From: Larkinella knui | GTDB taxonomy: Bacteria > Bacteroidota > Bacteroidia > Cytophagales > Spirosomataceae | NCBI RefSeq assembly: GCF_003858645.1 | Contig: NZ_RQJP01000002.1 | Coordinates: 1,161,257-1,225,256, forward strand | Length of the DNA: 64,000 nt | Direction of reading: 5' to 3' | Shown here: positions 33,962 through 43,512 of the stretch, piece by piece | Layout: each line of letters starts with the position of its first letter | Numbering within the stretch: position 1 is the stretch's first letter | Notes under the pieces: generated by a model | The model's input: only the letters and a program-made list of their open reading frames with translations | What the model was told of the DNA's origin: nothing | Databases searched by the model: none | Translations under genes and position numbers: made by a program

Positions 33962-36900
33962 TTAGAATCTGACATTTAAATTAAAGCCAACACTGCGGGT
34001 GGTGGGCAATCCCGTCGACTCCAGACCGACCAGGTTGTCGGAGCTGAAACCAAATTGTTCAGGATCGATATTGGGCACCCACGTTTTCAGCATGAGAACG
34101 TTATTGGCTACGGCATTCAAACGAATTCCCTTGATAAACAGCCGCGAAGGCAGGAATTTCGTAAAATCATAGCCAATCGAGACCTGGCGTAGTTTCCAGA
34201 AACCGGCATCATAAATGACCTGCTCACCCAGGCTTTTGGAACGACCAACCGAGTAGTAGTCCTGCACGAACGCCCGGACGGTATTGGCCTCGCCTTTTTC
34301 GTTGACGCCCACGCCCACCATCTTGTTGTCGGCTTCGCCCCGACCCACCAGGGTTTCTTTTTGCAAACCGTGCCGGAATGCATTGAGGTTGGTACCCGAA
34401 ATCATCTTGCCGCCCAGCTTGAAGTCGATCAGGAAAGACAGATTCAGGCCTCTGTAGGTAAACGAGTTCGTAATACCGCCCATGTATTTGGGTAGTGCCG
34501 ACCCAAAAGAAATCGGCGAGGGCGTCCGGACCGGAAGTCCATCACCACCGTGAACGATCCGGCCCTGCGCATCCCGCTGATACCCAAACGTATACAATTG
34601 AGCCAGCGGTTGCCCCACCACATGACGGAGGTCACCGACGTAGATTCCGTTTCCAACCACAATCTGCTCACCGGGAACGTCGGTGAGCAACCGGAGCAGT
34701 TTGGTCTGGTTATACGAACCGTTCAGAGTGATATCCCAGGAGAAATTTTTCGCACGGAACGGCGATAAATTGAGCAGAACTTCGAAGCCCCGATTCCGGC
34801 TCTGGCCGCTGTTGATCAGCGTGTTGGTATAACCCGACGCATCCGAAGACTGAGCCGCTACGATCTGGTCAGAGGTGATTTTGTTGTAAACGGCCACATC
34901 CAGCCCCACCCGGTTATTAAACAGTTTCAGTTCCAGACCCACCTCGGTTTCGGCCGTCCGGCTGGGTTTCAGCGTCGCACTCGGCACGGTATTCGAGGTG
35001 ATGTTCCCAACCGGCTGACCAAGTCCGGCCGGATTCGGAAACAGGTTCGCGGCAACGCTGTAAAACAGGTTATTGGAATACGGTGCCACGTCGCCATCGC
35101 TGCCCACTTCGGCATAAGCGGCCCGAAGTTTACCAAAATTCAACCAGCCGGGCAGGTTATCGAAGGCCTGCGAAAAGACGAAGCTACCCGTAATGGACGG
35201 ATACAAAACACTGCGGTTGCCCGGAGCCAGCGTCGAGAACCAGTCATTGCGTGCCGTTACGTTCAGATACAGAAAATTGTTGAACGAAAATTCGGCGGCC
35301 CCATACAGCGAGTTCACTTTCCGTTCGGTCAAACTATACGTCGGATCTTTCACGCGCCCATTTTGGGGAATGTACAACCCCCGAACGATGAAGTCCGTCA
35401 CCAGAACACTGTTCAGATCGCTCCGGCGGTACAGTTGATTACCACCCGCGGTTATGTCAATCCCGAATTTACCAAACGTGCGGTTGGCGCCAATCAAAAA
35501 ATCCGTATTCAGCTCGCGGAAACGGCGGGCTTCCTGCACGTAATTACCGTTGACAAATCCCGCCGGTGCGGCTGCCAGCGAAGCCTGGCCCGTGGGGAAG
35601 TTGTAGTCCTGATCGCGCGCCCAGAAATCCTGCCCGACCCGAACCTGTGCATACAGCCAGTCGGTAAAATTGTAGCGGGCCGTCAAGTTGCCAAACAGAC
35701 GATCCCGACGAATGTTTTCGAACTTCTGACTCATGACAAAATACGGATTGGTCCGGTTTTGAAACCGCGACCAGAGAAATTCGTTGCCCGTAGCCGGATT
35801 GATCTGGTTGGCTTCCAGCACGTCGAGCGGCATGGAATTCGCCAGAGTGTAGATGACCGTCGGGGTGCTATTATCCTGTTGGGCAATCTGGGGCGGGTTT
35901 TTATTGAGCTCGTTGGAGTAATTGATGGTTCCGGTTACCGTCAGTTTGGGCGAGAGGTTGTAGCTAAAACCCAGATTAATGGTTTTGCGGTTAAAGCTGT
36001 TGTTGGGCGTAATGCCTTTATTATCCGTGTTGGAAACCGACAGGTTAAAACCGCCCTTGTCACTGCCTGAAGACAAGGAAACGGAGTTGGTCCAGGTCGA
36101 GCCGGTGCGGTAGAATCCCTTGATCCGGTTGCGAACGGGCTGGTAGGGCACCGTTACACCACCGAAAAGCACCTGCGTCATACCCGGCTGAAATTTCTCA
36201 CCAAAACTCCAGACGCCCGAAGTCGGATTGGGAGCCGTTGGCCGAACGCCATATTCGCCCTGGCCATATTCGTATTGATAGTCGGTAAAGTCTAAGGGCG
36301 AATCGGATGTGAAGTTGGTATTATACACCACGCCGATGCCCTGGCCGCTGCCTTTGGTTTTGGTGGTGATCATGATAACGCCGTCTTTCGCCCGCGATCC
36401 GTAGAGAGCCGCAGCCGTTCCGCCTTTCAATACCGTCATGCCTTCGATGTCGTCCGGATTGATGGATGACAAACCATCCCCGCCATCGGAATAATTGGAG
36501 CCGCGGTTGGCAATGGCGCCATCGCTACCGGTATTTCCGTTATTCTGGCCAAAATTGGTATTGTCGATAGGCACCCCGTTGACAACGATGAGGGGGTTAT
36601 TCTGTCCGGAAAATGACGACTGGCCCCGAATCCGGATCTTGCTCGTCCCGGCGGCTCCGGTGCCTAGACTCGTAATGTTCACGCCGGCGATTTTCCCCTG
36701 CAAAGCGTTCACGAAATTAACCGTACGGTTGGTTGTAATTTGCTCAGACGAGACGCTGGCCGTTGCGTAACCCAGGCGTTTGGCTTCTTTTTTGATGCCA
36801 AGGGCCGTTACCACTACTTCATTGAGGCTTTGCGACCCTTCTTCGAGCGTGACGTTCAGGGCGGTCTGGTTGCCGATCGCTACTTCCCGCCCCTGAAAAC

Positions 36901-37141
36901 CGATGGAACTGAAAACCAGCGTCGCGTTGGCGGGCGCATTGAGGGCAAACTTGCCACTGGCATCGGTGGTGGTTCCCAGGGTTGAATTTTTGATTAAAAC
37001 AGAGACCCCGGCAATGGGTTGTTGGTCTTTACCGGAAAGCACGGTTCCGGAAACCCGTCGGTCTTGTGCCTGAACGCCCGCAAACAGCAAGGTGCCGAAC
37101 CATAGCGTTAGCACGCTACGTAGGAAGGTAGAGTAATGCAT
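33962..37141 (-). CDS. SusC/RagA-family TonB-linked outer-membrane protein
   Basis: A 1059-residue TonB-dependent receptor. Signal peptide (MHYSTFLRSVLTLWFGTLLFAGVQAQ), a carboxypeptidase D regulatory-like domain (about 28-105, VSGTVLSGKDQQPIAGVSV), a plug (about 110-235; ALGIKKEAKRLGYA, IRIRGQSSFSGQNNPL, DGVIMITTK) and the 22-stranded barrel to the C-terminal NVRF, whose last Phe is typical for barrel insertion. It imports an unidentified nutrient with its SusD partner downstream. The ATG at 37141 opens the signal peptide; the upstream in-frame Met at 37186 is followed by residues that do not fit. No promoter could be confidently placed. Confidence 0.93.
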   Translation of the reverse strand: MHYSTFLRSVLTLWFGTLLFAGVQAQDRRVSGTVLSGKDQQPIAGVSVLIKNSTLGTTTDASGKFALNAPANATLVFSSIGFQGREVAIGNQTALNVTLEEGSQSLNEVVVTALGIKKEAKRLGYATASVSSEQITTNRTVNFVNALQGKIAGVNITSLGTGAAGTSKIRIRGQSSFSGQNNPLIVVNGVPIDNTNFGQNNGNTGSDGAIANRGSNYSDGGDGLSSINPDDIEGMTVLKGGTAAALYGSRAKDGVIMITTKTKGSGQGIGVVYNTNFTSDSPLDFTDYQYEYGQGEYGVRPTAPNPTSGVWSFGEKFQPGMTQVLFGGVTVPYQPVRNRIKGFYRTGSTWTNSVSLSSGSDKGGFNLSVSNTDNKGITPNNSFNRKTINLGFSYNLSPKLTVTGTINYSNELNKNPPQIAQQDNSTPTVIYTLANSMPLDVLEANQINPATGNEFLWSRFQNRTNPYFVMSQKFENIRRDRLFGNLTARYNFTDWLYAQVRVGQDFWARDQDYNFPTGQASLAAAPAGFVNGNYVQEARRFRELNTDFLIGANRTFGKFGIDITAGGNQLYRRSDLNSVLVTDFIVRGLYIPQNGRVKDPTYSLTERKVNSLYGAAEFSFNNFLYLNVTARNDWFSTLAPGNRSVLYPSITGSFVFSQAFDNLPGWLNFGKLRAAYAEVGSDGDVAPYSNNLFYSVAANLFPNPAGLGQPVGNITSNTVPSATLKPSRTAETEVGLELKLFNNRVGLDVAVYNKITSDQIVAAQSSDASGYTNTLINSGQSRNRGFEVLLNLSPFRAKNFSWDITLNGSYNQTKLLRLLTDVPGEQIVVGNGIYVGDLRHVVGQPLAQLYTFGYQRDAQGRIVHGGDGLPVRTPSPISFGSALPKYMGGITNSFTYRGLNLSFLIDFKLGGKMISGTNLNAFRHGLQKETLVGRGEADNKMVGVGVNEKGEANTVRAFVQDYYSVGRSKSLGEQVIYDAGFWKLRQVSIGYDFTKFLPSRLFIKGIRLNAVANNVLMLKTWVPNIDPEQFGFSSDNLVGLESTGLPTTRSVGFNLNVRF

Positions 37142-37527
37142 AGAAATTCGTTTTAATAAAGATGGTAAAAAGAATAAACTGGTCACTTTAAAGAATACAC
37201 TGAAAAAAGAGCCAAATTATCGCTTGTCCTAAATTGCAGTATCTTTTAGGATATTGCAAGGCATTTTTTAGATATTTTCTACCTTAAAATTTAAAATTTA
37301 ATTTTATTTATTCCCATAATTCAATATTATGTTCGGTAATTCAGGGATCGTTCAGCGTAACATCCGGATCAAAATCCGTTTTTAGAAATGTTGCCCGGTT
37401 CGCTTAAAAAAAAACCCATAACCTTGCTTATTGAAATCTCTTTCTATTACTTTCCATTAAAGTTCAGAGGAGTAGGCATTATTTCCCGGACAAGTGACCA
37501 GGTTAGTTTTTTAAGTAACATTGATTT
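37142..37527. other. Divergent intergenic region between susC and the NtrC-like regulator
   Basis: About 385 bp, strongly AT-rich around 37255-37330 (TTTTAAAATTTAAAATTTAA). No full TTG/TAnnTTTG pair on either strand stands out, and no -24/-12 GG-N10-GC pattern was recognised. No gene. Confidence 0.5.
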
Positions 37528-38679
37528 ATGGCGAGATTAATCATCATTGATGATGAAAAAAGCATCCGGGATGCGCTACGCGACATTCTGGAATACGAAG
37601 GTTATGAAGTCGATGAAGCGAAGGATGGAGAAGAAGGGCTGGAATTGATCAAACAGAATAGCTATGATGTAGCGCTTTGCGACATTAAAATGCCTAAGAT
37701 GGATGGTCTTGAGCTACTTCTGAAAGCGGCAGACGTTGGGAAAGGAACCCAATTCATTATGATTTCAGCCTACGGCAATGTCGAAAACGCCGTGGAAGCG
37801 ACCAAACGGGGAGCCTTCGACTTTATCATTAAACCTCCCGATTTGAATCGCCTGCTGGTGACGGTGCGCAACGCCATCGAAAAGGCCAAACTGGTGATCG
37901 AAACCAAAACTCTCAAAAGACGGATTTACAAACTCAACGAGATCGTCGGTGATTCCGACGCCATCCGGCGGGTAAAAGACACCATCGATCGCGTTGCTCC
38001 CACCGAAGCCCGCGTTCTGATTACGGGTGCCAATGGGTCCGGGAAAGAGATGGTTGCCAAGCAAATTCATGAAAAAGGAAGCCGGGCCTCCATGCCACTG
38101 GTTGAAGTAAATTGCGCGGCAATTCCGAGTGAATTGATTGAAAGTGAATTGTTTGGCCACGAAAAAGGTGCCTTTACCGGTGCTTCCAGCAAACGCGTCG
38201 GCAAGTTTGAGCAAGCGGATGGCGGAACCCTTTTTCTGGATGAAATTGGCGATATGAGCCTGTCTGCTCAGGCAAAAGTGCTAAGGGCTTTGCAGGAAAG
38301 CAAAATTACCCGCGTTGGCGGTGACAAGGAAATAAAAATAAATGTCCGGGTCATTGCGGCAACCAACAAGGATCTGCGCCGGGAAATTCAGGAAGGAATG
38401 TTTCGCGAAGACTTGTTCCATCGGTTGAGCGTTATTCGCATTCACGTTCCCCCCCTGGCCGACCGACGTGAAGATATCTCCCTGCTCGCCGATAAATTTC
38501 TGCACGACATTGCGGAAGAGTACGGTGCGCAGCCCAAAGAAATTACGCCGGATGCGATGACCTACCTACAATCCCTGGCCTGGACCGGTAATGTGCGTGA
38601 ACTCCGCAACGTGGTCGAACGGCTGGTGATCCTGTGTGGCGACGAAATTAACCGGAACGATGTAGAAATGTACGCCTGA
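37528..38679 (+). CDS. Sigma-54-type response regulator without a DNA-binding domain
   Basis: A 383-residue NtrC-family protein: receiver domain (about 1-120; Asp8/Asp9, phospho-acceptor Asp52 in LCDIKMPKMDG, ISAYG, IIKPP) joined to a sigma-54 AAA+ domain (about 140-383; Walker A GANGSGKE 167-174, GAFTGA loop 214-219, Walker B LFLDE 235-239, EDLFHRLSV, NVRELRNVVERLV). The chain stops just after the AAA+ lid, so the usual Fis-type helix-turn-helix is missing. It can therefore probably activate sigma-54 but not bind an enhancer on its own; it may act from solution or with another protein. No cognate kinase is adjacent. Confidence 0.88.
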   Translation: MARLIIIDDEKSIRDALRDILEYEGYEVDEAKDGEEGLELIKQNSYDVALCDIKMPKMDGLELLLKAADVGKGTQFIMISAYGNVENAVEATKRGAFDFIIKPPDLNRLLVTVRNAIEKAKLVIETKTLKRRIYKLNEIVGDSDAIRRVKDTIDRVAPTEARVLITGANGSGKEMVAKQIHEKGSRASMPLVEVNCAAIPSELIESELFGHEKGAFTGASSKRVGKFEQADGGTLFLDEIGDMSLSAQAKVLRALQESKITRVGGDKEIKINVRVIAATNKDLRREIQEGMFREDLFHRLSVIRIHVPPLADRREDISLLADKFLHDIAEEYGAQPKEITPDAMTYLQSLAWTGNVRELRNVVERLVILCGDEINRNDVEMYA

Positions 38680-38737
38680 TGGCTGGTCGGGATTTCAATT
38701 CCGCTTCTTTTCCGGTATCAGAATCGGATTACCGCCA

Positions 38738-39853
38738 TTAAACGACCATCAGATTACACCCCCGAATATCCGAATTATCGAAACGCCCGATGACCCGAAA
38801 CCCGTCGGGCGTTTCTTTTTCGTATTGCCCCAAGTCCTGCGTCTCGATAAAGCTGCAGGAATCCAGATTGGCCAGATCGATGACATTGATTCCACCCGTC
38901 AAACGCGCTGGCTGAGCCGAGGGCTCGTTCCCGGAAAATGGGTAGATATAAAATGGATCGTTCACATCACGGAGCAGAATACGCAAAGTTGGTGACATTC
39001 GGAAAACGCCGTCGCCGGTCGAATAAGCCTGCGACAGCAACTCGGTCATCCCGTATTCGGAATGAACAGCCGGAACGCCTAACCGGCTCATCAGCAGCTC
39101 ATGTACTTCTTCACGGAGCAGCTCCTGCCGCCGTCCTTTCATGCCCCCGGTTTCCATAAGAATCAGTTGCGGCACTTTGCCCAGAAAAGCCAGGTCAATA
39201 CCGGATTCCGCCCAGTCGAGCAGCGCAAAGGTGACGCCAATAAGCAGTAGTTTGCGGTTTGGGTCCGGATTAGCAGCCAGGTCGCGGAGCCGGGCGGTTA
39301 GTTCGGCGGTATTGTGCAGAAAAAAACCCGATAAATCCGAGTTCGATTTCTGAATAAACCGCTGAACCATATACACTAACGAAGAGTTATTTCGTTCAAG
39401 ATAGGAAGGCAGCAAGGCCAGAATATGGAAGCGATCGAGCGGTCCGTAGATCTGTTCAAACGTTTGCTGGCTGATGGTGTCGTACAAATCCGGATCCGGA
39501 ACAGAATGACGACTGGCTACGGCCCCCGTCGTACCGCTACTCTCGAAAGTCAATAGCCCTTCGGCAGGCGGTTTTTCGTCATCAGCCGTTGGCGTCAGAA
39601 TCGAATGGTGCTTGAAAAAAGCGATCGGGAGAAACGGAATTTGCTCGATGGTTCGTATCTTTTCAGGCTGGATTCTCAGGTGTTTCAGATACGTACTGTA
39701 AATGGGATTGAACTGGGCCTGGTACCGAAATACGGCCAGGGCGACCGGCTCAAACTCCGAACGGTCGGTCGATTGTAGGCGGATGATGCGGTTCCGGAGT
39801 TCCTGACGAGTGCTTGAAGGTGACAAACTGACTGAAAAAATAGGCTTATTCAT
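38738..39853 (-). CDS. LuxE-like acyl-protein synthetase / acyl-adenylating enzyme
   Basis: A 371-residue protein of the LuxE/PaaK-like adenylate-forming superfamily: the phosphate-binding loop is FESSGTTGAVASRH, and the acceptor-type motif HSEYGMTELLSQAYS follows. LuxE activates fatty acids for bacterial luminescence, but no lux genes are here and stand-alone members are frequent in this phylum, perhaps in acyl transfer for envelope molecules. The ATG at 39853 (MNKPIFSVSLS) is preferred to one nine codons upstream. It diverges from the small lipoprotein gene at 39904. Confidence 0.75.
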   Translation of the reverse strand: MNKPIFSVSLSPSSTRQELRNRIIRLQSTDRSEFEPVALAVFRYQAQFNPIYSTYLKHLRIQPEKIRTIEQIPFLPIAFFKHHSILTPTADDEKPPAEGLLTFESSGTTGAVASRHSVPDPDLYDTISQQTFEQIYGPLDRFHILALLPSYLERNNSSLVYMVQRFIQKSNSDLSGFFLHNTAELTARLRDLAANPDPNRKLLLIGVTFALLDWAESGIDLAFLGKVPQLILMETGGMKGRRQELLREEVHELLMSRLGVPAVHSEYGMTELLSQAYSTGDGVFRMSPTLRILLRDVNDPFYIYPFSGNEPSAQPARLTGGINVIDLANLDSCSFIETQDLGQYEKETPDGFRVIGRFDNSDIRGCNLMVV

Positions 39854-39903
39854 GTAAAGTAAGCCTGATACATACAAATTGGTAACACTAGTTTATTAAC
39901 ACG

Positions 39904-40428
39904 ATGTCTACGCGATTTATTCGACAGGGCCTGTTTTTTTTCGGATTTTCAGCCCTGGTCATTGGGTGCATTGAGGCTCCTGATTTTGATAATACGCCCC
40001 AAATCAGTTCTCCAACGGTCACCTCTTACCCGGCATTCGACGATTTCTCGCAGATCCCAAAAGATTCGGTCGTTATTTCGGTTCGGTTTCAGGATGGCGA
40101 CGGCAATCTGGGTTTATCGGTGGAAGATCGGACCAAAGATTCGGCAAGCTACCGTGAGTGGGGAAATTATGAGTTAAAAACGTACCGGTTTGTCAATGGC
40201 AAATTTGAATTCGTCAATCTGGCCATTCTTAACAAACTGTTCTTTCCGCGCCTGAAACCGGATGACAAGAACAGCCCGCTGGAAGGCAAGCTGGATTTTT
40301 CCCAAAGCTTTCTGCGTTCGCGCAACACCAAGATGACGCCGGTTAAATTTGCCATTCGCATCCGTGATCGTAGTCTCAAAGTGAGCAATGTTGTGGAAAC
40401 GGATACCATCTCCGTTCCCTTGAACTGA
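39904..40428 (+). CDS. Conserved hypothetical lipoprotein
   Basis: A 174-residue protein with a lipobox (hydrophobic GLFFFGFSALVIGC, Cys21) and a mainly beta-sheet body; the phrase RFQDGDGNLGLSVEDR (about 60-75) recalls calcium-binding-like loops or DUF families in Bacteroidota. No recognised domain. It is a single gene with a terminator immediately after; divergent to the LuxE-like gene 50 bp away. Function unknown; outer-membrane or periplasmic location from the signal. Confidence 0.7.
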   Translation: MSTRFIRQGLFFFGFSALVIGCIEAPDFDNTPQISSPTVTSYPAFDDFSQIPKDSVVISVRFQDGDGNLGLSVEDRTKDSASYREWGNYELKTYRFVNGKFEFVNLAILNKLFFPRLKPDDKNSPLEGKLDFSQSFLRSRNTKMTPVKFAIRIRDRSLKVSNVVETDTISVPLN

Positions 40429-40442
40429 TTGTAAAAACCTTC

Positions 40443-40480
40443 ACAAAAAGTGCGTAAAGGCGGCCTTTACGCACTTTTTA
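40443..40480 (+). terminator. Terminator between the lipoprotein and the sensor kinase
   Basis: AAAAAGTGCGTAAAGG CGG CCTTTACGCACTTTTT: long stem, tiny loop, T run. It overlaps the last codons of the convergent sensor kinase gene. Confidence 0.9.
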
Positions 40481-41705
40481 TTGTTTTCTCTCCTTCCGGT
40501 ACCGGTTCCTGACTCACCACACTTTCTCTCAGCAAAATCCGGAACGTAGTTCCTTTGCCCACTTCAGAGCTTTTAACAAACAACCTTCCGTTGTGATACT
40601 CTTCAATAATCCGTTTCGCCAGGGTTAGGCCCAGCCCCCAGCCCCGTTTTTTTGTGCTATAGCCGGGGTTAAACACTTGCTGTAAATTCGATTTGCCAAT
40701 GCCCTTGCCCGTATCGGTGATATCAATGGCGATTTCGTTGCGGGGAAGCGGCAGGATCCGGATGGTTAGCTTACCGACGCCTTTCATGGCATCGACGGCA
40801 TTTTTACAGATATTTTCGATCACCCATTCAAAGAGCAACTTATTGATCATCACCTGCTTGCCTTCCGGAATCAGGCTTTCAACTTTCATTGTAACTTTTG
40901 TGGAAATCCGTTTTTCCAGATAGGCCACAAAGTGCTGGACGGTTTCGGCCAGGTCTTCGTTTTTCAGCGTCGGAATGGAGCCAATGCTGGAAAACCGGGA
41001 GGCAATGGTTTCCAGCCGGTTGACATCCTTCTCAATCTCATCGGCAATGGATTGGTCGATTGCCGGGTCGGAACGGAAATATTCTACCCACGCCATCAAC
41101 GACGACAGGGGCGTGCCCAACTGGTGAGCGGTTTCTTTCGCCAAACCCACCCAAACCCGGTTTTGCTCTGCCCGTCGCGCCGAACTGAAAGCCAGATAAG
41201 CCAGAAAACCGAGTGCAATCATGACCGCCAGCTGGACGTACGGAAAAAAACGCAGTTGCATGAGCAAGGTTGAGTTGTGATAATAAATATAGCCCCGCTG
41301 CTTGTTAGCCATCTCCACCACAATGGCCTGGTGTTCTTTTTTCATTTCCGCCAACTCTTCCTCCAGACTACTATTTATTTCCTCGTCGGAGGTTCCCGGC
41401 GGGAAAGTAAAGTTGTGAACGGAAATCTTGTTGGTCTCGTCCACGTAAATGGTAGGGACCTGATTTTTTGCATTTATGAAAATAATCTCATTCGTAATGA
41501 AAGTCATGTCTTCATTGGACTTTTCATCGTAGACATGAATCAGTGCCTTTGCATACAAACGGACATAATTCTCCTCCCGCTCTTCCAACCGCTCGACTAA
41601 CCGATTGGTATACAGCAATGAAGCCGTACCAACCAGCAGCAAATTCAGGGCAACGACAATCTTCAGCGTATTCCGCTGACCATAAATATCCAAAGACTTC
41701 AGCAT
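40467..41705 (-). CDS. Membrane sensor histidine kinase
   Basis: A 412-residue kinase. TM1 is about residues 14-32, a periplasmic loop of about 120 residues follows, TM2 about 156-174, then a HisKA-type dimerisation helix with the phosphoacceptor His194 (LAKETAHQLGTPLSSL) and a HATPase_c domain (N box WVIENICKNAVDAM, DTGKGIGKSN, GWGLGLTLAKRIIE). There is no HAMP or PAS domain. The His block follows TM2 directly, a compact layout. The ATG at 41705 is used; a start eight codons upstream is possible. No regulator is adjacent. Confidence 0.88.
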   Translation of the reverse strand: MLKSLDIYGQRNTLKIVVALNLLLVGTASLLYTNRLVERLEEREENYVRLYAKALIHVYDEKSNEDMTFITNEIIFINAKNQVPTIYVDETNKISVHNFTFPPGTSDEEINSSLEEELAEMKKEHQAIVVEMANKQRGYIYYHNSTLLMQLRFFPYVQLAVMIALGFLAYLAFSSARRAEQNRVWVGLAKETAHQLGTPLSSLMAWVEYFRSDPAIDQSIADEIEKDVNRLETIASRFSSIGSIPTLKNEDLAETVQHFVAYLEKRISTKVTMKVESLIPEGKQVMINKLLFEWVIENICKNAVDAMKGVGKLTIRILPLPRNEIAIDITDTGKGIGKSNLQQVFNPGYSTKKRGWGLGLTLAKRIIEEYHNGRLFVKSSEVGKGTTFRILLRESVVSQEPVPEGEKTIKSA

Positions 41706-42029
41706 AAACTTCGATTTGAAGCAACCCAACCCCGGTTTTCCGCGTATCGACTGAAAAGTATCATTTTATTGGCTGATCATCATCATCAAACCCGAACCGG
41801 GCACAATAGTAACTTAGCAGCTGATTTACGTCATAACGCTTAATTTCTGCAATTCAATGTCCTTATTTCCCGTCTCACCCGAATAATATTGCAAATAGGA
41901 TATAAAGAAGAGAACTTTGCAATAGTTTATAGAGGTTCTAAATAAGTAGCTAGTAAACTGAATCTCGATGAACAGTGTTTTCTGTAAGAGAATTGTATCG
42001 TATTTTTGGGTATATTTTGAAAAGTAGCA
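41706..42029. other. Divergent intergenic region between the sensor kinase and hemA
   Basis: About 320 bp, AT-rich toward hemA. It holds one exact TAnnTTTG on the plus strand at 42001-42008. No hairpin or repeat was recognised. Confidence 0.5.
42001..42008 (+). promoter_or_regulatory. Putative -7 box for hemA
   Basis: TATTTTTG, exact match, 21 bases before the hemA ATG. At the -33 position (20 bases upstream) only TTT occurs, so this is a partial promoter. Confidence 0.4.
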
Positions 42030-43343
42030 ATGCACGATTTCTTTCAATCAATTAGCCTTTCGCATAAAACCGCCCCCCTGGCTGTTCGGGAGCTAATTGC
42101 ATTAAATGAAGACGAATCCAGGCAGTTTCTGATTAAACTCCGCGAGTTTTTCGGGGCCTCAGAATCGCTCGTTATTTCTACCTGCAACCGGACGGAGGTT
42201 TATTATTCCTCACCACAGAACCTGAACCGGGAAATTGCCCGTTTGCTGCTCACCGAAAAAGGAATCACCTCCACGGATGAGTACCTGCCCTATTTCCAGT
42301 TCTTTGATACCCAGGCAGCTGCCGTTCGGCATTTGTTCGAGGTCTGTACCGGTTTGCACTCGCAGGTGGTGGGTGATATGCAGATTCCGAATCAGGTCAA
42401 GCAAGCGTATCAGTGGTCGGCGGACCTCGACATGGCGGGGCCTTTCCTACACCGGCTCATGCACACCATTTTCTTCACCAACAAACGCGTTGCGCAGGAA
42501 ACCAGTTTCCGCGACGGAGCCGCTTCCGTTTCCTATGCCGCCGTTGAACTGATCGAAGAACTGGTTGGGGCCAACGGATGCCCTTACAGCGCCGGACAGG
42601 GCCCGACTTCGCCTTCAGTGCTGGTAATTGGTTTGGGTGAAATTGGCGCTGATATTTGCGAAAATTTAGCCGCCCGAAAACTAAACCGGATTACGCTCTG
42701 CAACCGCACCCGCTCAAAAGCCGATGCGCTGGCGCAGAAACACGCCTTCCGGGTTGCCGACTTTGCCAATCTGACCGAAGAAATTGCCAAAGCCGATGTG
42801 ATCATCGCATCCGTTCTGGTTGAAAAACCGCTCATCACGCCTGAGTTACTGTCAGGTTTGAACTCCCTGACGTTCAAATATTTCATTGATTTATCCGTTC
42901 CCCGGAGCATCGATACGAACATTGAGCAAATTCCGGGCATCCTTCTTTATAACATCGACCACATCCGAAACCGGGCCGATGAGGCACTGAGCCGCCGGAT
43001 GGCGTCCATTCCACACGTTGAATCCATCATCGATCAGTCCATTGCCGATTTTAACGACTGGTCGCGGGAAATGATCGTGTCGCCCACGATCAACAAATTC
43101 AAAAATGCACTGGAACAGATTCGGAAAGAAGAAATTGCCCGTCATTTGAAAAATATGACGGCTGAAGAATCCGAAAAAGTGGATAAGATTACCCGCAGCA
43201 TCATGCAAAAAATCATGAAAGCACCGGTATTACAACTCAAAGCCGCCTGCAAGCGTGGAGAAGCCGATACGCTGATCGATGTCTTAACGGATTTATTCGA
43301 TTTGGAAAAGCAACCGGCTGATTCATCCCAGAATTTTCACTAA
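42030..43343 (+). CDS. hemA: Glutamyl-tRNA reductase
   Basis: A 437-residue HemA that reduces glutamyl-tRNA to glutamate-1-semialdehyde, the first step of tetrapyrrole synthesis. The catalytic cysteine is Cys52 in VISTCNRTEVYY; the NADPH-binding segment is VLVIGLGEIGADICENLA (about 190-210) with CNRTRSKAD, and the C-terminal dimerisation helices finish the protein. Full length. It ends with the hairpin at 43363. Other hem genes are not nearby. Confidence 0.95.
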   Translation: MHDFFQSISLSHKTAPLAVRELIALNEDESRQFLIKLREFFGASESLVISTCNRTEVYYSSPQNLNREIARLLLTEKGITSTDEYLPYFQFFDTQAAAVRHLFEVCTGLHSQVVGDMQIPNQVKQAYQWSADLDMAGPFLHRLMHTIFFTNKRVAQETSFRDGAASVSYAAVELIEELVGANGCPYSAGQGPTSPSVLVIGLGEIGADICENLAARKLNRITLCNRTRSKADALAQKHAFRVADFANLTEEIAKADVIIASVLVEKPLITPELLSGLNSLTFKYFIDLSVPRSIDTNIEQIPGILLYNIDHIRNRADEALSRRMASIPHVESIIDQSIADFNDWSREMIVSPTINKFKNALEQIRKEEIARHLKNMTAEESEKVDKITRSIMQKIMKAPVLQLKAACKRGEADTLIDVLTDLFDLEKQPADSSQNFH

Positions 43344-43362
43344 CCTATGATGAAGTTGCCTG

Positions 43363-43397
43363 AAATCCCAAACTAAGCAATTGGTTTGGGATTTTTC
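43363..43397 (+). terminator. Terminator after hemA
   Basis: AAATCCCAAAC ... GTTTGGGATTT, an 11-bp stem followed by a short T run, 20 bp after the hemA stop. Confidence 0.8.
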
Positions 43398-43411
43398 GTT
43401 TATAAAATATC

Positions 43412-43503
43412 GGTTTACGGTTTTCAGTTTACGGTTTACAGTGGCTGACGCGTTAGCCCACATGCGTCAGCCACTGTAAACCGTAAACTGAAAACCGTAA
43501 ACC
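43412..43503. repeat. 40-bp perfect inverted repeat (GTTTACGG/GGCTGACGC family), best copy
   Basis: Arms 43412-43451 and 43464-43503 are exact complements (GGTTTACGGTTTTCAG...GGCTGACGC), loop of 12 bases. It is made of GTTTACGG and GGTTTTC words, with a CAGTGGCTGACGC tip, like the copies at 23709 and 33875. It ends 9 bases before the ATG of the next gene. Confidence 0.95.
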
Positions 43504-43512
43504 CTTCTTTCC

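Noticed and set aside
13813..43503. A CRISPR array made of the spacer repeats
   Set aside because: The repeats are inverted pairs scattered in single spacers, not direct repeats with unique spacers, and no cas genes are present.
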